Source: Candidatus Thorarchaeota archaeon | Lineage (GTDB): Archaea; Asgardarchaeota; Thorarchaeia; Thorarchaeales; Thorarchaeaceae | Length of the DNA: 25,110 nt | Reading direction: 5' to 3' | Assembly: GCA_016840825.1 (NCBI GenBank) | Contig: JAEORN010000081.1 | Span: 1 to 25,110 of the forward strand | In this document: positions 1 to 8,023 of the stretch, piece by piece | Layout of the letters: each line of letters begins with the position of its first letter | Position numbering within the stretch: position 1 is the first letter of the stretch | The notes under the pieces: generated by a model | Told to the model about the DNA's origin: nothing | What the model saw: the letters and a program-made list of their open reading frames with translations, nothing else | The model's database searches: none | Program-made: the position numbers and the translations under genes

Positions 1-690
1 AAGCCGATAAAGGTGACAAGAGCTAAGACTGTAGACCTTCTAATTCCAGCCGAAACTGAATTTGTACTTGAAGGGCGAATGTACCTTAGGGAAAGAACCA
101 AAGAAGGCCCGTTCATAGATTTGACTGAAACTGTGGATGTCATCAGGGAAGAACCGATTTTCGAGGTCAAGAAGATAACCCACAGAAAGACTGCCATTTG
201 GCAGGGTCTTCTCCCTGGAAGATCTGAGCATAAGGTCCTCATGGGAATGCCAAGAGAGCCAACGATCTTCAGGAAAATCAAAGAAAGAGGAATTAATGTC
301 CTAGATGTGAATATCACACCTGGTGGGTCCAGCTGGCTGCATGTAGCCATCAAAGTGAAGAAAGAAAATGAAGATGATGGTCTAAAGGCTATTGAAGCAG
401 CGTTTGCAGGACATACGAGTGCCAAGCATGTATGGGTCTATGATGAGGATATAGACATCTACAATGAAGAGGAACGAGAGTGGGCGATGGCTACTAGGTT
501 CCAAGCGGACGATGACCTCTTGATTAAGGACAGAGAGCCAGGGTCAAGTCTTGATCCAAGTGCGGAGCCCAAAACAAAACTCACAACCAAGGTAGGGTTC
601 GATTGTACAAAGCCCATTGTGGTCAAAGAAGGAAAATCCTTCGACAAGGCTGAGTTTCCAACAGTGGATCTTGACAAGTTTCTAGGGTGA
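1..690 (+). CDS. UbiD-family decarboxylase, C-terminal part (probable trans-anhydromevalonate 5-phosphate decarboxylase)
   Basis: The frame is open from base 1, so the N-terminal half lies outside the window; about 229 residues remain of a family usually 400-450 long. The visible part carries the UbiD signature TVDLLIPAETEFVLEG near its start and GxxRxxLGMPREPTIF-like text (LMGMPREPTIFRKIKERG) followed by a conserved core. UbiD enzymes are prenylated-FMN decarboxylases. The two genes immediately downstream are the aconitase-X subunits. In archaea using the modified mevalonate pathway, AcnX dehydrates phosphomevalonate and a UbiD homologue decarboxylates the product to isopentenyl phosphate. 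The assignment to that step is inferred from this neighbourhood; the family call itself is from sequence. Its last bases supply the ribosome binding site of the next gene. Confidence 0.85.
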   Translation, partial: KPIKVTRAKTVDLLIPAETEFVLEGRMYLRERTKEGPFIDLTETVDVIREEPIFEVKKITHRKTAIWQGLLPGRSEHKVLMGMPREPTIFRKIKERGINVLDVNITPGGSSWLHVAIKVKKENEDDGLKAIEAAFAGHTSAKHVWVYDEDIDIYNEEEREWAMATRFQADDDLLIKDREPGSSLDPSAEPKTKLTTKVGFDCTKPIVVKEGKSFDKAEFPTVDLDKFLG

Positions 691-695
691 TAGTA

Positions 696-1883
696 ATGGA
701 CCTACAACTAACATCTGAAGAGAAAGAGATGCTTGAGGGGAAGCATGGTAGAGCTACCAAGAAAGCTATGGACCTTATCGTGAACTTGGGTGAGATCTAT
801 GGTGCAAAACGCTTGATTCCGATCTCAAGTGTTCAGATAGCTGGTGTTTCCTATCACAACCTTGGTGAAGCAGGTCTCGAATACTTGGCAGATATGGCTA
901 TTGACGGGAAGGTGAAGGTTCTAACAACGCTCAACCCAGCTGGCATGGACCTTGAAGAGTGGAAAAAACACGGCATAAGTGAGGATTTCGCAGTAAATCA
1001 GCAGAGAGTAGTTGATGCTTTCGCAAAGATGGGTGTGATCACTACTTGTACGTGTACACCATATCTCATTGGAAATCTTCCACATTTTGGCGAGCATATA
1101 GCGTGGGCTGAATCATCAGCTGTCTGTTTTGCTAACTCGGTGGTTGGAGCTCGTACAAATAGAGAAGGTGGCCCCAGTGCACTGGCGGCTGCACTTACTG
1201 GAAGGACTGCTGAGTATGACCTCCACTTGGATGAGAATAGGATTGCGCAGGTGAAGTATGATATCAAAGTGGAGCTGAAGAATACAGACGACTTTGGATT
1301 GCTTGGGCAAGTTATCGGAGAACGTACCCGCAAAGCAATCCCCTATATTACAGGCATACCTCATGCAACTACAGAGGAACTGAAATCATTTTGCGCATCT
1401 GTGGCAACCTATGGGGGAGTCGCCATCTTTCACATGGAGGGGATTACCCCAAACCGAACAACGATTCCTGAAGTAACAGAAGTTGTCACACAGGATGATT
1501 TGGATCAAGCACGAAAGGCATTAGATGACGAAGGTGCAGAAATCGATTTCATCAGTATCGGATGTCCTCATGCCAGTATCAAGGAGATAGCTGAGATTGC
1601 GGAGATGCTTGATGGAAAGGAAGTAGTCGAGGGGAAGACTGTATGGATTACGACTGCCCGACCCACCAAGGACTTAGCAAAGAAGATGGGATATTATGAT
1701 AAGATCGAGAAAGCAGGAGCTTTTCTTGTCAGTGATGCTTGCTGTGCAGTTGCACCACTGAAAGGAAGGTTCAAGGGACTAATGACCGATTCTGCGAAAG
1801 CTTGTTTCTATGCTCGTGGCAAGAATGATTTTAGAACGGAAATCCGAACGATAGAGGAATGCATCAAGGAGGCGACATCATGA
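696..1883 (+). CDS. Aconitase-X large subunit (phosphomevalonate dehydratase large subunit)
   Basis: The 395-residue protein has the AcnX catalytic-domain layout: N-terminal LTSEEKEMLEGKHG, a cysteine-rich segment TTCTCTPYLIGNLP, the SAVCFANSVVGARTNREGG block, GCPHAS, and SDACCAVAP near the C-terminus. These cysteines fit an iron-sulfur enzyme. Family knowledge: in archaea the large and small AcnX subunits form the dehydratase converting mevalonate 5-phosphate to trans-anhydromevalonate 5-phosphate. I prefer ATG 696 over the in-frame GTG 687 because GGGTGA (685-690) sits five bases before it and the N-terminus then matches the family. The gene overlaps the small-subunit start by four bases (ATGA), indicating translational coupling. 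Confidence 0.93.
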   Translation: MDLQLTSEEKEMLEGKHGRATKKAMDLIVNLGEIYGAKRLIPISSVQIAGVSYHNLGEAGLEYLADMAIDGKVKVLTTLNPAGMDLEEWKKHGISEDFAVNQQRVVDAFAKMGVITTCTCTPYLIGNLPHFGEHIAWAESSAVCFANSVVGARTNREGGPSALAAALTGRTAEYDLHLDENRIAQVKYDIKVELKNTDDFGLLGQVIGERTRKAIPYITGIPHATTEELKSFCASVATYGGVAIFHMEGITPNRTTIPEVTEVVTQDDLDQARKALDDEGAEIDFISIGCPHASIKEIAEIAEMLDGKEVVEGKTVWITTARPTKDLAKKMGYYDKIEKAGAFLVSDACCAVAPLKGRFKGLMTDSAKACFYARGKNDFRTEIRTIEECIKEATS

Positions 1884-2263
1884 AGGGTAGGAAGATATTC
1901 GGTGGAAAGGTATCAGGAGAGATACTTGCAACTAAGGACGACATTTCCTTCTATGGTGGATGCGACCCCGAAACAGGAGTCATTGTCGAAAAAGGACACG
2001 AACTTGAAGGTCAATCAGTATCTGGAAAAGTACTCGTTTTTCCAACTGGCAAGGGCTCTACTGTGGGTTCCTATGTCTTGTATGCATTAAGTAAGGCAGG
2101 AAAAGCACCACTTGCGATAGTCAACAAATCAACAGACCCAATCGTTGCTGTAGGATGCATAATCTCAGATATTCCTGCTGTCGACCAAGTCGATATCGGA
2201 CAACTAAAGACCGGAGAAAAAGTTGAGATAGACGCCGATAATGGCGTCATATCAATAGTCTAG
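1880..2263 (+). CDS. Aconitase-X small subunit, swivel domain (phosphomevalonate dehydratase small subunit)
   Basis: The 127-residue product is the swivel-domain partner of the large subunit. It shows the conserved GKVLVFPTGKGSTVGSYVLY segment, including the Ser that aligns with the active-site region of aconitase swivel domains, and ends PAVDQVDIGQLKTGEKVEI. AAGGAGG at 1866-1872 is seven bases before ATG 1880, which decides the start against an in-frame ATG at 1859. The start codon overlaps the large-subunit stop. The gene ends tail to tail with uS2, and the two stop codons share bases. Confidence 0.92.
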   Translation: MKGRKIFGGKVSGEILATKDDISFYGGCDPETGVIVEKGHELEGQSVSGKVLVFPTGKGSTVGSYVLYALSKAGKAPLAIVNKSTDPIVAVGCIISDIPAVDQVDIGQLKTGEKVEIDADNGVISIV

Positions 2264-2898
2264 AACCTTGAAACTTGTGGCTCAAAGTCATCAGCAGTAA
2301 AGGCGGCTTCACCTTCTGGTGCAATCTCACCTCGTTCTCTGAGAACTTGTCTTGCCAATAGGAAGTAGATCAATGCAAGTGCCTTTCGACCACGATTATT
2401 GCTAGGAATAACTAGGTCGACATTGGTTGTGACATTGTCTGTATCGCAGAGAGCTATCACTGGAACGCCAATTCTACCAGCCTCTGAAAGTGCTTGTTGG
2501 TCAGTTCGAGGGTCTGTAAGAATTACGAGCTCAGGCTCTATGTATACTCTGGGACCTGCAATATTTGGATTCGTTAGTGTTCCTGGGACGAATCTGTCAG
2601 TAAAGGCATGCGATCCAATATATCCAGCAAAAGCTTGGACAGGACGCTTACCATAGACACGACCAGAGATTACTACAATCTTGTCAGGGTCAATCCTTGA
2701 AATGAACTTTGCAGCAGTTCTGATTCGATCGTCAGTCTTCCTAACATCTAACACATACAAACCAATTGGTCTTTGTCTGTACACAAATGGTTCCATGTCC
2801 TGAGTCTTAACCTGTGTACCGATATGACAACCGGCAGCTAGGTATTTGTCCATGGGTGCAAGTAGTTCTACTTCTGAAATTTCACCTTCACCGATCAA
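2260..2898 (-). CDS. rps2: Small ribosomal subunit protein uS2
   Basis: The 212-residue archaeal-length uS2 contains [20 protein letters not shown], the [18 protein letters not shown] segment and the nucleic-acid-contact stretch [21 protein letters not shown]. It is the last gene of the minus-strand rpoD operon. The start is TTG at 2898, supported by GGAGG seven bases upstream and by the four-base overlap (TTGA) with the rpoN stop. In many archaea rpoK and enolase lie between rpoN and uS2; here nothing intervenes. The 3' end overlaps the stop of the convergent aconitase-X small subunit by four bases, with no terminator hairpin visible between them. Confidence 0.95.
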   Translation of the reverse strand: MIGEGEISEVELLAPMDKYLAAGCHIGTQVKTQDMEPFVYRQRPIGLYVLDVRKTDDRIRTAAKFISRIDPDKIVVISGRVYGKRPVQAFAGYIGSHAFTDRFVPGTLTNPNIAGPRVYIEPELVILTDPRTDQQALSEAGRIGVPVIALCDTDNVTTNVDLVIPSNNRGRKALALIYFLLARQVLRERGEIAPEGEAAFTADDFEPQVSRF

Positions 2899-3113
2899 TG
2901 TTTAGCCTCCGAACCATCTGCAGTAGCAAATGCCATGAAATTATCAATAATATCAATATGCGACAAGAGCATCCTGCGACAACAATATCTATTGAAGCCC
3001 AATCTATCAAGGACAACTGCAGGGTCCTCACCCTGCCGCACCTCGCGTTTGAACTGCTCATATTTATCAGCAACTACTTTGCCACACGTGAAACAGCGTA
3101 CTGGTACTATCAT
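2895..3113 (-). CDS. rpoN: DNA-directed RNA polymerase subunit N (RPB10 homologue)
   Basis: This 72-residue protein starts [14 protein letters not shown] and has the paired cysteines in RYCCRR (C44, C45), which with C7 and C10 form the atypical zinc-binding CX2CGX..CC motif of RPB10/RpoN. It is a small structural subunit of the archaeal RNA polymerase assembly platform, together with D, L and P. It lies 11 bases after uS9 and overlaps uS2 by four bases, consistent with co-transcription in the rpoD operon. Confidence 0.96.
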   Translation of the reverse strand: MIVPVRCFTCGKVVADKYEQFKREVRQGEDPAVVLDRLGFNRYCCRRMLLSHIDIIDNFMAFATADGSEAKH

Positions 3114-3124
3114 CTTATTGTCGC

Positions 3125-3523
3125 CTACCTGTATGATTTCTGATAGCGTGATCGTGCTGAAGGCCCACCGAACTTCTTAGGTTCAGTACGTCGCGGATCA
3201 CCAACGATCATGGTTCTATCGTGTTCAACCATCCTTGATCGTGCCTCAAAGTCTTGGCTCATCTTGACTAGGCCTGTAGCTACAGCCATCCTGACTGCAT
3301 CCGCTTGACTCATGAAGCCACCTCCACGGACTCTCACTGCAATGTCATAGCGCTTCCAACCCTCACCAAAGATAATCAATGGTTCCATGATTCGCATCTT
3401 AGCAACCTCTGGGTGAAGAACCTCCAAAGGTTGACCGTTGACTCGAATCCTGCCTGCACCATTCTTGATTGTTGCCTTGGCTAGAGAGGTCTTACGTTTA
3501 CCAGTTGTAACAACAACACGCAT
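3125..3523 (-). CDS. rps9: Small ribosomal subunit protein uS9
   Basis: The 132-residue protein starts [18 protein letters not shown] and ends with the characteristic basic tail [17 protein letters not shown] that reaches the tRNA P site in ribosomes. The start is ATG 3523, preceded by GGAGGTG within the uL13 stop region; a longer in-frame reading begins inside uL13 and is rejected. It is co-directional and nearly contiguous with uL13 and rpoN, as in other archaeal genomes. Confidence 0.96.
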   Translation of the reverse strand: MRVVVTTGKRKTSLAKATIKNGAGRIRVNGQPLEVLHPEVAKMRIMEPLIIFGEGWKRYDIAVRVRGGGFMSQADAVRMAVATGLVKMSQDFEARSRMVEHDRTMIVGDPRRTEPKKFGGPSARSRYQKSYR

Positions 3524-3524
3524 C

Positions 3525-3977
3525 TCATGCCACCTCCGGGTTTCTCCAACCAAGTTCATGGCTGAGATCACCAACTGTGATGAATTTCCTTGTAAGACTT
3601 CGGTATCGTGAGTCTTCCAGCACTATCTTCTCCTTGTCTTCATATTCTTGTGGAACGCCAATGAATAAACGAATGCGTTTCAAAGCCTCTTTACCTCTCG
3701 GTCTGGGCCATGGCAGCATCCCACGAATCATCTTGCGCACCATTCTATCAGGACGTCGTTGATGGAAAGGTCCTCTCCTTGGATTTGATGAGGTCCTGAT
3801 GTTCGCCTTTTCTTTCCATGCATCAATTACTGTACGCCGGTCACCAGTGATAATTGCCTTCTCAATATTTACGACTACGATGTTATCACCAAGTAAGGCT
3901 GCTTTTGCAACCTTGGCGCCTAGCCTGCCGACGACTATGTCCTCCGCATCGAAGATCTTTATCGTTTGTTCGCTCAT
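3525..3977 (-). CDS. rpl13: Large ribosomal subunit protein uL13
   Basis: The 150-residue archaeal/eukaryotic-type uL13 shows DAEDIVVGRLGAKVAKAALL at the N-terminus, RRGPFHQRRPDRMVRKMIRG in the middle, and MLPWPRPRGKEALKRIRLF after it. It is a large-subunit structural protein. AGGTGG precedes ATG 3977. The gene lies nine bases from the end of eL18, and its stop overlaps the ribosome-binding region of uS9. Confidence 0.96.
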   Translation of the reverse strand: MSEQTIKIFDAEDIVVGRLGAKVAKAALLGDNIVVVNIEKAIITGDRRTVIDAWKEKANIRTSSNPRRGPFHQRRPDRMVRKMIRGMLPWPRPRGKEALKRIRLFIGVPQEYEDKEKIVLEDSRYRSLTRKFITVGDLSHELGWRNPEVA

Positions 3978-3986
3978 CTAGACCAC

Positions 3987-4349
3987 CTACGTAATAATTA
4001 CAACGCCCTTTCCTTTCGGTTCTTTTGAAAGGAGCTCGTTAATCGATATTAATGAACCACCTGCACCGACAATCACAGACCTAGCACTGGCTGACGCATT
4101 AAGCGCAGCTACAGTGACCTTGTGTGGTAGACTACCAGAACCTAGTACTTTACCAGGTACAATGACGATATCGCCATCATGTGTATGACGACCAATCTTC
4201 CCCACATTGACTGTGGGACGCTTTCTGGCAGGTCGGGACAAGAGTTCAGCTACTCTTTTCCATATTCCTACGTCATGTTTTGTTGACGTTTTTCTAAGCG
4301 CGTTAATCAATGCGCGCGTATTAGGGTCAGTTGCTCCAGACTGTACCAT
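3987..4349 (-). CDS. rpl18e: Large ribosomal subunit protein eL18
   Basis: The 120-residue protein has the eL18 core: NVGKIGRHTHDGDIVIVPGKVLGSG followed by HKVTVAALNASASARSVI (quoted in parts). It belongs to the archaeal/eukaryotic large subunit and has no bacterial counterpart of this form. GGGAG lies about eight bases upstream of ATG 4349. It follows rpoD by 11 bases in the operon. Confidence 0.96.
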   Translation of the reverse strand: MVQSGATDPNTRALINALRKTSTKHDVGIWKRVAELLSRPARKRPTVNVGKIGRHTHDGDIVIVPGKVLGSGSLPHKVTVAALNASASARSVIVGAGGSLISINELLSKEPKGKGVVIIT

Positions 4350-4360
4350 TTTTGGCTCCC

Positions 4361-5161
4361 TCAGAGTGAATTTGCGAAATCAAGAGCCACCTGTATTCGC
4401 TCCTTGAGAAGCTCGGCTGATTTTACTACGATCTCCTCAGGAGGAAGTGAACCTGTAGATTCGACCTTGAACAGATAACTATCGGGTTTCGAATCTATCG
4501 TAATGGCTCCGGGTTCACACTCTTCGACACATGCTTCACACAGAGAACAATCGAGTGTGTTCTGTGTAGCAATTGTGTCTCCATCGAGCCTCAGAATCTT
4601 CTTTGGACAGACCTCAACACAGTCACCGCACTGTGTACATTTTGATTTGTCAACAGTGACTACTGGCACGTATTTGTAGGCTACAGTCGCAACTGGTTGG
4701 AACTTGGCATTCTCAACACCTCTTCCAAGTCGTGCGTAGGCCTCAATGATAACGCGCTGGTTTGGTGCCAGCTTAACGAGAGGAATGTCTCCTGAGGCGG
4801 GAACTACCTTTGGGTCTTGAGAGGATAGATCACGAGAATATACCATGATTTCTTCGTCTCCTGCCTCTTTTTCAAGGGTCAATGTGCATTGACATAGACT
4901 ACATCCTTTCCCTTCGCAATCACACTCATCGGGTAAGTTATAATCCTCGAGCATGGTTGTTAGTGGAATAAGTCCTAGCCGATGCGCCAGCATCTCATCA
5001 TACATGACACTGGTATTCTCTAGTACTAGAACCTCGTCGATGCACATGGCTGGTAAACGCGTTAGCATTGTCCTGCGTAGTGCATTTGCGAAGGATACAT
5101 CGACACCCTCCAAAAGGAAATGGATGTCGCGTTCGTTCTTATGGAGAATTGTGATTTCCAT
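4361..5161 (-). CDS. rpoD: DNA-directed RNA polymerase subunit D with two [4Fe-4S] motifs
   Basis: The 266-residue subunit D (RPB3/alpha homologue) starts the assembly platform with subunit L. Its N-terminal alpha-like part includes SFANALRRTMLTRLPAMCID. A ferredoxin-like insertion follows at about residues 170-220 with CX2CX2CX3C twice (C175, C178, C181, C185 and C205, C208, C211, C215), so two cubane clusters are predicted. A further cysteine cluster (C80, C82, C87, C90, C92) lies in an upstream loop. Iron-sulfur domains occur in subunit D of some archaea and are absent from others. AGGTGA is six bases before ATG 5161. It is the first gene of the minus-strand operon, with a TATA-like box near 5289. 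Confidence 0.96.
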   Translation of the reverse strand: MEITILHKNERDIHFLLEGVDVSFANALRRTMLTRLPAMCIDEVLVLENTSVMYDEMLAHRLGLIPLTTMLEDYNLPDECDCEGKGCSLCQCTLTLEKEAGDEEIMVYSRDLSSQDPKVVPASGDIPLVKLAPNQRVIIEAYARLGRGVENAKFQPVATVAYKYVPVVTVDKSKCTQCGDCVEVCPKKILRLDGDTIATQNTLDCSLCEACVEECEPGAITIDSKPDSYLFKVESTGSLPPEEIVVKSAELLKERIQVALDFANSL

Positions 5162-5288
5162 CTTCTCACCTGACCATGATGGTAGTTACACCCAAAAGAC
5201 ACTGTTCCCGGACGGACTCGCTAAGTGATTATGCATTCAGTTAGCTCAGTCGCCCGTGTCCTGGGTAACTTGTCCACATTTTTGTTTG

Positions 5289-5296
5289 TATAAAAG
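5289..5296 (-). promoter_or_regulatory. TATA box upstream of the rpoD operon
   Basis: On the minus strand the sequence reads CTTTTATA, a good archaeal TATA element, about 130 bases before the rpoD start. It implies a leader of roughly 100 bases. The same core (TTTATAC) recurs before the divergent ARPP-1-like gene. Confidence 0.45.
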
Positions 5297-5321
5297 AGTT
5301 AGGGTCTGTCCCGAGAATTAT

Positions 5322-5819
5322 CTAGGCTGCTATTTGGACCATCTCTCGGAGTCCAGAAACGATCATCTTGTATCCGTTCAGTCGTTCCTTAGGGTCAATA
5401 GCTACCATTCCATAGGTGGGTATGCCTAGAAGATCCTGAACAGAGTCAGGTTTCATTGCACCTGGAAGATCCTGTTTGTTTGCAACGGCTATAAGATCCA
5501 CATTTTGGAGCTGCTCCTTATACTTGTGAAGCAATTGTCGTGTCTTCAGAACAGCTTTTGGTGTGCTCTCAGTTACTACGACTACAAGCTTACTACCTCT
5601 CAAAAGATCAGGCCACATGAACTCAAAATGAGTCTGTCCACCCATCTCAACAAGTGAGATTTTTGTGGTGTCATCAAGTGTTATAGTTCCACAGTCCATA
5701 CCTGGAGTTGGTCTGTAATTTGTTTCTAGTTTCTTGGTTCTATCAGTCAGCAGTTTGATGAGTGTTGACTTACCTGCGTAGCCTGAACCCATGAGTGCGA
5801 CTTTGACATACTGGGTCAT
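5322..5819 (-). CDS. Arf-like small GTPase
   Basis: The 165-residue single-domain GTPase has Walker A GSGYAGKST (residues 11-19), a switch I-like TPG near 38-40, a switch II EMGGQ (58-62) and G4 NKQD (114-117) in the Arf-type context NKQDLPGA. The Arf/Arl family normally has D-V/L-GGQ, so Glu at the first G3 position is unusual. G5 is degenerate (VAID). There is no N-terminal amphipathic extension or C-terminal prenylation motif, so membrane attachment is not evident. Abundant Ras/Arf-like GTPases are a hallmark of Asgard archaea, although related proteins occur elsewhere. GAGGAGC lies eight bases before ATG 5819. The gene is divergent from the ARPP-1-like gene. Its role is unknown; a regulatory switch is inferred. 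Confidence 0.85.
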   Translation of the reverse strand: MTQYVKVALMGSGYAGKSTLIKLLTDRTKKLETNYRPTPGMDCGTITLDDTTKISLVEMGGQTHFEFMWPDLLRGSKLVVVVTESTPKAVLKTRQLLHKYKEQLQNVDLIAVANKQDLPGAMKPDSVQDLLGIPTYGMVAIDPKERLNGYKMIVSGLREMVQIAA

Positions 5820-5976
5820 GAGAGTTAGCTCCTCAAATCCTATAGAACCGTTGTAGTGTCGGAATTTTACTAGTTGTATTTCCTGCGTAACACTAACTTG
5901 ATGTTATGATTTCGCCTCAAAAAGACCTACATAAACGGTACTAAATGTGCCTTTAATTGGCGGTTTCTGGGTACTT

Positions 5977-5982
5977 TTTATA
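5977..5982 (+). promoter_or_regulatory. TATA box for the ARPP-1-like gene
   Basis: TTTATA within a T-rich stretch lies about 60 bases before the chosen TTG start. Because it falls inside a longer possible reading frame (from 5957), it argues for the shorter protein. Confidence 0.45.
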
Positions 5983-6037
5983 CAAAGGACAGACCACGAA
6001 TCTATGGAGTTATTTTCCTTTCAGAGGGGTGAAAGAA

Positions 6038-6856
6038 TTGAGGGCAGGAAGTTCAGCTGAGTTCATTCGACTCATTGAAGGTTGTACGATTACAGAGCCT
6101 CGAATATCTGGAAATATGGCCGTTTCGGGTCTAATTGATACAAATGCTGAGCTTCAGCGTGAGCTTCTGTCTTTTGATCTAGCTTTGGATCTGCAGAAAC
6201 TCACGGTAGACGAGACTGGAAATGTACCCAGTCTCGTCTTCAATACAGATCAGCCAATAATAGTACGTGCAGGAGAAGCAGTACTGGGTGGTGGAAAACA
6301 GGATCGTGTTGTACGAGAGAGCATGATTGTAGATGGGAGAAGAAATGTGGATGTCTACTGCATTGAAGCAGGAAGATGGACACCATCGAATCAACAGTGG
6401 ATTCATGTTGATGTTCCAGTATCTCTTAGAAAGCAAATTCTCAATGGCGCAAATCAGAATCAAGTATGGGGCCATGTCGCAGAGCTACTAAGTATGTGGG
6501 ATATATCATCCACAACGGGAGCATTAGGAGCTGTATACGATGCTCTTAGGGGACAATTCAATATGCGCGCTTCCAAGTTTGGCAGATGGAACAAACAAAT
6601 TGGGATGATAGTTACGATTGATGGTCGAGTAAAAGGAGTCGAGATATTCGGAGATGTTATGAGCTTCGGTAGGGAGAGTATGAACATTCTTTCTGATGCC
6701 TATGTTCCAAATGCGATACAAAAATCAGAAGGTGCTTTGACTGCAATCTCAGTTAGGAAAGCAATTGATTCTCTCTTTGAAGAGTTACAAACCAATTCAA
6801 GATGTGTTGAGATTGTGAAACATCACGGTAAGCTCGCCTATGCGAGCGCCATCTGA
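6038..6856 (+). CDS. ARPP-1 (DUF6569)-like protein
   Basis: The 272-residue protein has the family pattern GEAVLGGGKQDRVVRESMIV followed by VDVYCIEAGRW, matching what I recall of the ARPP-1/DUF6569 family (core: GE..-G.KQ.R....-.V.C.E.GRW). No catalytic function is established for this family. I see no signal peptide or membrane segment. The start chosen is TTG 6038, five bases after GAGGGGTGA (6024-6032); the longer form from TTG 5957 would include the TATA box. The gene is divergent from the Arf-like GTPase and followed after 105 bases by G1P dehydrogenase. No clear functional link to either can be shown. Family call is from memory of motifs and moderately sure. Confidence 0.75.
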   Translation: MRAGSSAEFIRLIEGCTITEPRISGNMAVSGLIDTNAELQRELLSFDLALDLQKLTVDETGNVPSLVFNTDQPIIVRAGEAVLGGGKQDRVVRESMIVDGRRNVDVYCIEAGRWTPSNQQWIHVDVPVSLRKQILNGANQNQVWGHVAELLSMWDISSTTGALGAVYDALRGQFNMRASKFGRWNKQIGMIVTIDGRVKGVEIFGDVMSFGRESMNILSDAYVPNAIQKSEGALTAISVRKAIDSLFEELQTNSRCVEIVKHHGKLAYASAI

Positions 6857-6961
6857 TAGGAATCCCTGTAAAAGAGGCCTCAGTGGATGGGTTTAAAGGA
6901 GTAATAGACGGATAGAAGTCCTTAACAGGATGGTAAATCCGGCTTATCGGGAGCTAATAGA

Positions 6962-7957
6962 ATGTCCTCTGAATGTTCGATCAAAGTAGTTATTGCAGAG
7001 GGCGCTATCTCCCAGATCAATGACATACTTCAGGAGTACAAGAGACCTCTAATTGTAAGTGATGTAGTGATTTTTGATAAATACGGACCTTTGATAGAGG
7101 ATCTTGTGGATGCGGATGTAATATGGTCCATCTCGCCGAGTCATAAGAAAGGCCTAGTTTCTAGCTTCCCAGATGTCGATGTGATTATTGGCTTTGGTGG
7201 AGGAAAAAGTATCGATTTGGCAAAGATATTCGCTGATGAGGCTGGCTTAGATTGGATCTCAGTCCCCACTGCAGCATCTCACGATGGAATCGCAAGTGAT
7301 GTTGCATCGATTATGCATAATAGCTACAGATACTCAGCTAAATGCAAGCAGCCCAAGGTGATACTTGCCGATCTTAGTATAATGGCAACAGCTCCTGGAA
7401 TCTTAACAAAGTCAGGTATCGGTGACATCATCTCAAAGACTTCGAGCCTTGCAGAATGGCGATTAGCACATGATACTGTTGGTGAGCCTTTGGATAAGGA
7501 TGTATATGATATCGTGAGCAAATCGCTGAAATCCGTGCTAAAGAGTGACAAGCTTGAAACCTTGGTTAGGTCGGTCATCGATACAGGGAATGCTATGACT
7601 GCGTTCGGTAGCTCTAGGCCATGTTCGGGAACTGAACATGCTATTTCTCATGCAATGGACCGACGAATGCAAAGCCTCCATGGGATACAAGTTGCATTTG
7701 CCACACCACTGAGCCTGTTCTTCCTTGAAAGAGCAGGGTATGCGGACCATTCTTCGAAGGCTATCAGAGATTTCATTCGAAAACATGGGATTCCCGTAAC
7801 CCTGGGAGAACTTGATATGACTACGGAAATCTTTCTGGATGATATTCATCATGCATTGAAAATCATGGAAAAGAGAGAGCGCTACTCTGTTCTGAAACAC
7901 TGTAATGCCACGGATAGTGACATTCTAGATGTCATATCTGAGCTAGGTTACCAATAG
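6962..7957 (+). CDS. egsA: sn-glycerol-1-phosphate dehydrogenase
   Basis: The 331-residue enzyme reduces dihydroxyacetone phosphate to sn-glycerol-1-phosphate with NAD(P)H, making the backbone of archaeal ether lipids. It belongs to the iron-containing alcohol dehydrogenase-like superfamily. The nucleotide-binding segment GFGGGKSIDLAK is at residues 77-88, followed by VPTAASHDGIAS. Metal ligands are predicted at D155 (SGIGDIISK), H226 (SGTEHAISH) and H240 (LHGIQVAF). GGGAG at 6949-6953 is eight bases before ATG 6962. It stands alone between two intergenic stretches. Together with the mevalonate genes at the window start, it supports an archaeal-type lipid. Confidence 0.94.
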   Translation: MSSECSIKVVIAEGAISQINDILQEYKRPLIVSDVVIFDKYGPLIEDLVDADVIWSISPSHKKGLVSSFPDVDVIIGFGGGKSIDLAKIFADEAGLDWISVPTAASHDGIASDVASIMHNSYRYSAKCKQPKVILADLSIMATAPGILTKSGIGDIISKTSSLAEWRLAHDTVGEPLDKDVYDIVSKSLKSVLKSDKLETLVRSVIDTGNAMTAFGSSRPCSGTEHAISHAMDRRMQSLHGIQVAFATPLSLFFLERAGYADHSSKAIRDFIRKHGIPVTLGELDMTTEIFLDDIHHALKIMEKRERYSVLKHCNATDSDILDVISELGYQ

Positions 7958-7971
7958 GTGCAGTTCGACAG

Positions 7972-7980
7972 TTTTAAAAG
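7972..7980 (+). promoter_or_regulatory. Likely TATA box of the L7Ae-eS28-eL24 operon
   Basis: TTTTAAAAG lies about 110 bases before the L7Ae start. It would give a leader of about 80-85 bases that contains the hairpin at 8024-8053. Confidence 0.4.
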
Positions 7981-8023
7981 ATGATAGACGGAGGCGCGAA
8001 GGGAATAACTGAATTGTTGTTTA

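Noticed and set aside
5225..5275. Possible tRNA: GTTAGCTCAGTCG resembles a tRNA D-arm (box A)
   Set aside because: No matching acceptor stem, no GGTTCRANNCC T-arm and no anticodon arm could be built on either strand; the stretch is treated as rpoD leader.
5957..6037. Longer ARPP-1-like protein from TTG 5957
   Set aside because: This extension contains a TATA box and lacks a ribosome binding site, whereas TTG 6038 has GAGGGGTGA five bases upstream.
7975..8015. Box C/D RNA suggested by ATGATAG and CTGA near L7Ae
   Set aside because: Box C is imperfect, the terminal stem is missing and the C'/D' boxes do not fit; it is more simply the L7Ae leader.
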